A stretch of DNA of 64,000 nt. It comes from Lonicera japonica (Eukaryota > Streptophyta > Magnoliopsida > Dipsacales > Caprifoliaceae). The position numbers and the translations under genes were made by a program. Below, in pieces: positions 58,818-64,000 of this stretch (positions within the stretch are counted from its first letter, which is position 1; every line of letters begins with the position of its first letter). Below the pieces are notes generated by a model. It made no database searches and was not told where the DNA came from. It saw nothing but the letters and a program-made list of their open reading frames with translations. The stretch is taken from assembly GCA_021464415.1 (NCBI GenBank), contig CM038469.1, forward strand, positions 17,434,901 through 17,498,900. The letters are read 5' to 3'.

Positions 58818-61800
58818 TGTAACACCTCGTGTTTAGCTTAGTCATTTTTTTCGGTTAAGTTAACCCCAATCTTGAAATTTTGACTCTTTGAATTAGGATG
58901 ATTCGATTCTAGTTTCGTAAGTTTCAACAAGTTATATTATACTTGTATATCTATTTTGGAGAGTTTTATTCAATTCGGATATGGTTTGTGAAATTTGACT
59001 CATTATTAGAAGTGCACGTTTTCCTTAAAAATATATTGCTCTCCATTTTTTCTTTGATATGGGAAATTGACCTAGAGATGTCCGAATTAAGTTTTGTCTT
59101 TTCCATTGGGTCTTATTATTTATTTAGAACTATCCTGGAAATTTTGGTGGCATTCGAACTTCAATTGAGCACTTCGGAGTCATTTTCGGAATTTAAATTA
59201 TTTAAGAGCCGAATGGTTTTTTTGTAAACTTTGAGAAGTCGTAACTTCTTTATCTGATGTCCAAATGGGTCCCCTCTTAAGTCATATACTAGATTTTGAC
59301 CCATTCTACAACTTTTGTGTTTTGACTAAAGTCAAATTCTCACTCCCCGATGGCCAGAATTGAGCGCAAAGATGGCCCTGTGACCAAACAGCAAAATACT
59401 GTGCTGTGAACAGTAATAGGCGAGATTTTAAGTTTGTTTCTTCTCCTTTCTTCCTCATTTTCATCTCCAACTCCCGAGAGCTCTTAGAGAGGGACTTTAG
59501 GGACAATTTTAGGGGAAAACGTATGATCGTCCGATGCCCTTTCTTCCACATCACGTCCACACCATCATCACCTTCTTCATCATCTTCTTCCTCTTTTGGT
59601 TCACCATGGCTAGGGTTTGGAGCAAAGTTGGGAATTTTCGCATTGAGGCTTCTCCAGCTCGTTTCTTCCGCGATTCTTCGAGGGATTAACCCTCAATAGG
59701 TGGGAACAATAGTAATTAAACTTTTCTTCAAGTTATTATAAGTTATTCATCTCAAATCCAAGCTAAAATGAGTATTTTAGCTACAATTTCAAAAATTTCA
59801 TGTTCATGGGGGTTCGGGTTAATTTCTCTTGATTCCTTGCTTGATTTAGAGTTGATATGATTATAAACTAAGGATTTTACAAGAACCCCAAATTAAATAT
59901 TAATTTTGACGAGATTAGCATAAAACCCTCACTTACTAGCACGCTAATGAATAGTAATCTTTGATACACTTATATATGAGGTTGTATATATAGAATTAAA
60001 GGTATGAAATGGGTATAATTACTTGTGTTTGTGATATTATTGTTGTACTTGGAATACTATTCTCTTATTTATGAGAATTGCTAGCTACTCGCCGGTTCGT
60101 AACTATGATGGGCAGATTTATAAGTTGATTTTGAGTAAGCTAAGTATAGTAAACATATGGGAAAGTTTATATTTAATTTAAAGCTTATGAATTAAGTATT
60201 ATACTTAGCTTGGAGCCTATGTGTTGTGTAAACCTATAAAACTTCCCACACAAATGAATTTCTTTACTAGGCCAATTAGTTGACGAACTTGGCAAAGAGG
60301 TTTACGTACAACATTGATATTACCATTTGATCTATGGTATATATTGATATATGTATATACTCACTAGCTGTATATATACCTGTGAGGCATACACATATGT
60401 GTTGTTATTATTTTATATATTGATATTTTCCTGTAGCGTATATAATCTTGGAGGCTACGCGAGTTATGAGTTGTCCTTGGGGGACATAACCCACGTGATA
60501 TTTGGAAAAGTAAGTTTAATATATATATCTATATATATATATATATCTGTATTCTAGATGTATATTTATGTTGAACATATCTTTGAGCCAAGCATATCAA
60601 TTTATGATATTTCATGCTTTTGTAAGCAATAATTATGATCTTTATACAAGTATGGTGTATTAAGTATATGTTTGAAATAATGATAGCTTTTCATCATTTC
60701 TATTCTTGTTGGCTAGTTGATGGGCGATATGAACATTTATATTAGTTATTTGGCACAATTGTTCATCTGTTGAGCTGATACACAGTTGCTTATATTTATA
60801 TGTGTTATTGCGCTAGTCCATGGTAGGTCTCTAAAGGTTGAGGCCGTAAGTTAGGACTGAGTGCCCCTGGGTGAAGGACCCGAAACCGTGCACGAAAACG
60901 AACAAGAGGCCCTGCTGTCGCGTGGGTGAAAGGACACGAAATGCAGACCTGGCAGACACTCGGATAGTTGTGAGTTATTTGAGATAATTGTCTCGGGTGA
61001 GACATTTCTACATGATACAATTATAGTGTCGAGTTTTGCAAACTAGTCAACCGATTTTACCTATATGATTGCTAGTGGGTAGTATATAATTTCTTGTTAT
61101 GGACTACCCATGTCTTAACGATACTTATTTTCCAATACATATGAAATTTACGATTATGTTATGTTATTAAAGCGGTTCTATTGTATTTTCAGTGATTGTT
61201 ATTTTATTATATTATATTTTTGGAACGGGAAAGCATTTGGTATGCATATTATAAAAGGATTTTCAAGGCATTGATATTATAAACCTATAAAAGTTTATAG
61301 ATCCAAGTAAGAGAATTACTTTCATTTTCACATGGCATGCATCATTTAAAAAGGGTATTTTGTAGATAACCCCCTATAGTTTCCACTAAGCCCATGTTTG
61401 GCTCACTCCCATTTTCCAAACAAGTTTTGCAAGTATTTCTTGGGGACAGTGCTCTTATAAAGTCTAGATAGCTCTGACGGCCTTTGACTACCAAAGTCGT
61501 TTAGGTAACGACTTGTGTCTTGCCTCTTAGAGTTATTATATATAATATTGTTTGTATCATTAAATTGTATTCATTTCGGTTCATATGTGATGTAAGGCCT
61601 TATTATTTAATTATTGGGACCTCGTTGGAGGAATTGTTTTGTATTGAGTTGTAATATTATTATTTGACCTATATTTTATAGATGTGGAGTTTAAAGTCTT
61701 AAATAAGTTTATATCTTATTTTACAGGTGTTGGTTTATTGAAAATACGAACTCCACATGCCAAAATTTTCTAAAAATGTGGCCTTATATGAAATTTTCTA

Positions 61801-61905
61801 TTGTATCAGTTTTACATTATGCTTTTCAAACCCACCATCGCCACGGCACCGTGATTAATCGAGTCCCAGAGGTTTAAATCTCGGAACGGGATTTGGGGCG
61901 TCACA
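58818..61905 (+). mobile_element. Family X solo-LTR-like element (copy C) inside the viral remnant
   Basis: Starts TGTAACACCTCG and ends TTGGGGCGTCACA, flanked by perfect AGTTC (58813-58817 and 61906-61910). 3088 bp plus the 5-bp duplication is 3093, a multiple of three, so the viral frame on both sides is the same. It carries the 'GGTGGGAACAATAG' block at 59699 and one GC-rich block at 60840-60960. It is uninterrupted, and so the best reference copy for the family. Open frames inside (58943-59227, 59406-59699) have no recognised domain. Confidence 0.9.
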
Positions 61906-61910
61906 AGTTC

Positions 61911-63820
61911 CTTTAGCAAAAGTGTATCTCATTTGCAAGAGTTACCACAAGCCAACCCCATTGATAGCTTTCTTTGATACTAATGCAGCACGAACGATCA
62001 TGAATCCATTTAAACTACCTTCGTCTTATTGGCGAAAATGTTCAGTAGGATTTCGTGTACCAAACGGTGATATTCTTATGGTCGATAAGATCAGCAAGAC
62101 TATCCAAATCCAGATCTTCCCAGGCAAAATAATCAGGCACAAGGTGTTTGGTACCTCTCTACCTCAAAAAGATTTGCTCATTGGTTTCGATATGATCCGA
62201 CAGCTCCCAGGTCTAAGGTATAATGATGATGGATTGCGTTTCAAGAATTATCTTTTACCTTGGATCTCTCCCAGTGAGGCTTACCAAATTCAAACCCCAA
62301 TGCTGGAATTCCCTTTAACCAAGCCTTCCTCCATTGAAGAATTGACAGCCCAAATCATTCAAACTTCCTGTGCATAATTTCACACTGAGTTTTTGCAAAA
62401 GTGCTTTCACCCGTTATGGCAAAATCCCAAGTATTTTGTCAAACTCCCCTTTAAGCTTAATGAAGATGTCAACCCAACAATGGCTTCCCATTCTGGTATG
62501 AATCCAGAACACTTGGCGCTGGCATTAGAAGAACTTCTTGCTCTTACCCAACAGAAACTGATTGAAGCTACCACTTCCTAATGGGCGTGTGAAACTTTCT
62601 ACGTTAACAAGCGATCAAAGCAAGTACAAGGAAAAATGAGGCTTGTAATAAATTACCAGCCGCTCAACCATTTTCTCCTCAGTGATAAGTTCCCCCTTCC
62701 ACAAAAACATTCGCTGTTCAGCCGGCTTACTCATGCAAAGGTCTTCTCCAAGTTTGATCTAAAAGCAGGTTTTTGGTAACTTGGAATTTCTCCTAAAAAT
62801 CGTCATAAAGCTGCATTTTGTATACCAGGCTACCATTACCAATGGACGGTTATGCCATTTGGTTTAAAGAATGCCCAATTAGTGTTCCAAAAGACTATGG
62901 TCCAAATCTTTCAGCCTTTGATGTCAAATGCTCTTATTTACATTGATGACATCCTCCTATATTCAATGGACCTTGAGTCTCATGCAAAGTTACTCAACCA
63001 CTTCTATCAGTTAGTCCTCGAAAATGGAATTATGCTTTCACATAAGAAGATGGTCATTGCAATAACAGAGATAGACTTCCTTGGAATGCAGATTTCTAAC
63101 GGAGATTTTAAGCTCCAGTCGCATATTTCAAAAGACTTGTTAAAATTTCTCAATAAGCTTACTACGGTGACTCAAGTTTAGCAATTTCTTGGCCTTGTAA
63201 ATTACATGTCCCAGTTCATTCCCCATGTTTCTAAGTACACAGGCCCGTTAGCAGAACTGCTCAAAAAGACGCCGCCACCGTGGTCTCAAACCCATGAAGA
63301 ATGTGTTCGCAAGCTTAAGGATCTTATCCAGCATCTTCCACCCCTACAAATCCCATCCAATGGTACAAGAGTTTTGCAAACATATGCTAGCCTGCAATAC
63401 TGGGCAGCCATACTTTTAGAAGAAATCAATGGCAAAAGAAATGTGTGTGGATATAAGTCAAGCAAGTTTAAACCATCAGAAGCTCATTACCACTCCACAT
63501 TTAAAGAGATTTTAGCAGTAAGAAGAGGAATTGAAAATTTCCAGTTTCATCTTATCGATCATCATTTCCACATTGAGATGGATATGAAATCATTTCCTGC
63601 TATGATCAATTTCAAGCAAAAACAAATACCGAATTTCTAATTGCTTAGGTGGTCTGAATGGTTCTCCTAATGGTTATTCACACTCAAGCACATCTAAGGC
63701 AAAGACAATGTAATTGCAGACTTCTTTTCTCGACCCCCACAAGAACCACAAATATCCCACATCGCCCTAAAGCACAACTCAATATCATGTAAACCCTATA
63801 AATACCAGCCTGCACCATAA
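61911..63820 (+). pseudogene. Pararetrovirus protease, reverse transcriptase and RNase H, broken
   Basis: One frame throughout, interrupted by in-frame stops at 62375, 62579, 62777, 63179 and 63638. The final stop is at 63818-63820. The protease active site reads DTNA (about 61976), where DTGA is usual. Reverse transcriptase runs from about 62600 ('KMRLVINYQPLN'-like, 'FSKFDLKAGF', 'MPFGLKNA'), with an intact YIDD box at about 62938-62949, and 'VQQFLGLVNYMSQFIP'-type thumb residues near 63180. RNase H is at about 63370-63750 ('EAHYHSTFKEILAVRRGIE', 'ADFFSRPP'). In caulimovirids these domains make genomic DNA from the RNA template. The stops prevent that here. Confidence 0.9.
63797..63804 (+). 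promoter_or_regulatory. Candidate TATA box before the next viral ORF
   Basis: CCCTATAAATACC lies just before the final stop of the RNase H frame and 62-69 bp before the next ATG (63866). Caulimoviruses place a separate promoter (19S in CaMV) upstream of ORF VI. The position agrees, but the assignment rests on the motif alone. Confidence 0.45.
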
Positions 63821-63865
63821 GTCCTACCATGTGTTTTCCCAATTGCCTAGATCACCCCACTCATC

Positions 63866-64000
63866 ATGAAATCCAGCTCCAGCACAACAAGCACTAGCAC
63901 TAGTCGCCTTCAAGGCACAAGCCATAACTCCCATCCATTTTCCTTCTCCGATTTCGTCCCACAACTTCCTGTGGTTGATGCAATCCCTTACCTGCCAAGT
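63866..64000 (+). CDS. Start of a further pararetrovirus ORF (partial, runs off the edge)
   Basis: Opens at ATG 63866, 45 bp after the RNase H stop, and stays open for 45 codons to the window end. The N-terminus is Ser/Thr-rich ('MKSSSSTTSTSTSRLQG'). Its place after the RT/RNase H frame, with a TATA-like box in front, is that of ORF VI (translational transactivator/inclusion-body protein) in caulimoviruses. The visible part has no diagnostic motif, so the identity is inferred from position only. Whether it is intact cannot be judged here. Confidence 0.4.
   Translation, partial: MKSSSSTTSTSTSRLQGTSHNSHPFSFSDFVPQLPVVDAIPYLPS

Larger units (their letters stand above)
57164..64000 (+). mobile_element. 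Endogenous pararetrovirus (Caulimoviridae) remnant
   Basis: In order on the plus strand: coat-protein-like region, CCHC finger, pepsin-like protease, reverse transcriptase with YIDD, RNase H, then a new ORF reaching the window edge. No integrase and no LTRs are seen, and RT/RNase H residues follow caulimovirids and not Ty3/gypsy. It is an integrated genomic copy with two frameshifts, at least seven premature stops and a 3.1-kb insertion (58818-61905), so it cannot encode the full polyprotein. The genus is uncertain (florendovirus-, petuvirus- and caulimovirus-like features). No movement-protein region is recognisable left of 57164. Confidence 0.87.

Noticed and set aside
61911..63820. Ty3/gypsy reverse transcriptase
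   Set aside because: The RT and RNase H residues, the CCHC coat-protein region upstream, the absence of integrase and the following ORF fit Caulimoviridae better.

Overview
The window is plant nuclear DNA, almost certainly from a eudicot. It is AT-rich and repeat-dominated, with one intact host gene: an intronless receptor-like protein matching RLP44 (48804-49619, +). Nearly everything else is transposable-element sequence in nested layers, plus a decayed endogenous pararetrovirus (Caulimoviridae) at the right edge. I placed most element boundaries by reading terminal motifs and target-site duplications (TSDs) by eye. No alignment or database search was run.

Layout. (1) 1-646: unassigned. 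(2) 647-14114: a long solo-LTR-like element, 'family Y' (TSD AATTG). It is split by a minus-strand 'family X' element (2085-4849, TSD CTTAG) and by a complete but coding-dead Ty1/copia retrotransposon on the minus strand (5524-13903, two 1470-bp LTRs, TSD GTATA). (3) About 15.2-34.1 kb: a degenerate Ty3/gypsy chromovirus-type pol on the plus strand, in pieces at 15240-17528, 19192-19404, 27262-27454 and 33253-34085. The gaps hold an older LTR-like insert (17529-19191), a probable retroposed fragment (19405-27261) that carries nested family X, X and Z elements, and another X element with a Y element inside it (27455-33252). (4) 34.1-48.4 kb: intergenic DNA with two hAT-type elements, MITEs, SINE-like tRNA heads, degraded LTR pieces and a broken partial copy of RLP44 (about 40185-40530). 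(5) 48.8-49.6 kb: RLP44. (6) 49.6-56 kb: AT-rich intergenic DNA with a nearly fully palindromic MULE-type MITE (52324-52570), a LINE-like RNase H remnant and a PIF/Harbinger element carrying a transposase C-terminal fragment. (7) 56.47-57.11 kb: about 15 palindromic units at roughly 44-bp spacing, part of which folds into a larger inverted repeat. A consensus TATA box lies on its minus-strand side. (8) 57.16-64.0 kb: the pararetrovirus remnant (coat protein, CCHC finger, protease, reverse transcriptase, RNase H, start of a further ORF), split by a family X element at 58818-61905 (TSD AGTTC).

How it works together. Only RLP44 is expected to make a functional protein; it is a plasma-membrane LRR protein tied to brassinosteroid and phytosulfokine receptor signalling and cell-wall integrity. 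The rest records insertion history. The five clear X and two clear Y copies are 2-4 kb, have TG...CA ends and 5-bp TSDs, and contain no recognisable coding. This is the expected look of solo LTRs, but they could also be a non-autonomous family. The palindromic array next to a TATA box and a pararetrovirus remnant is the least explained structure in the window.
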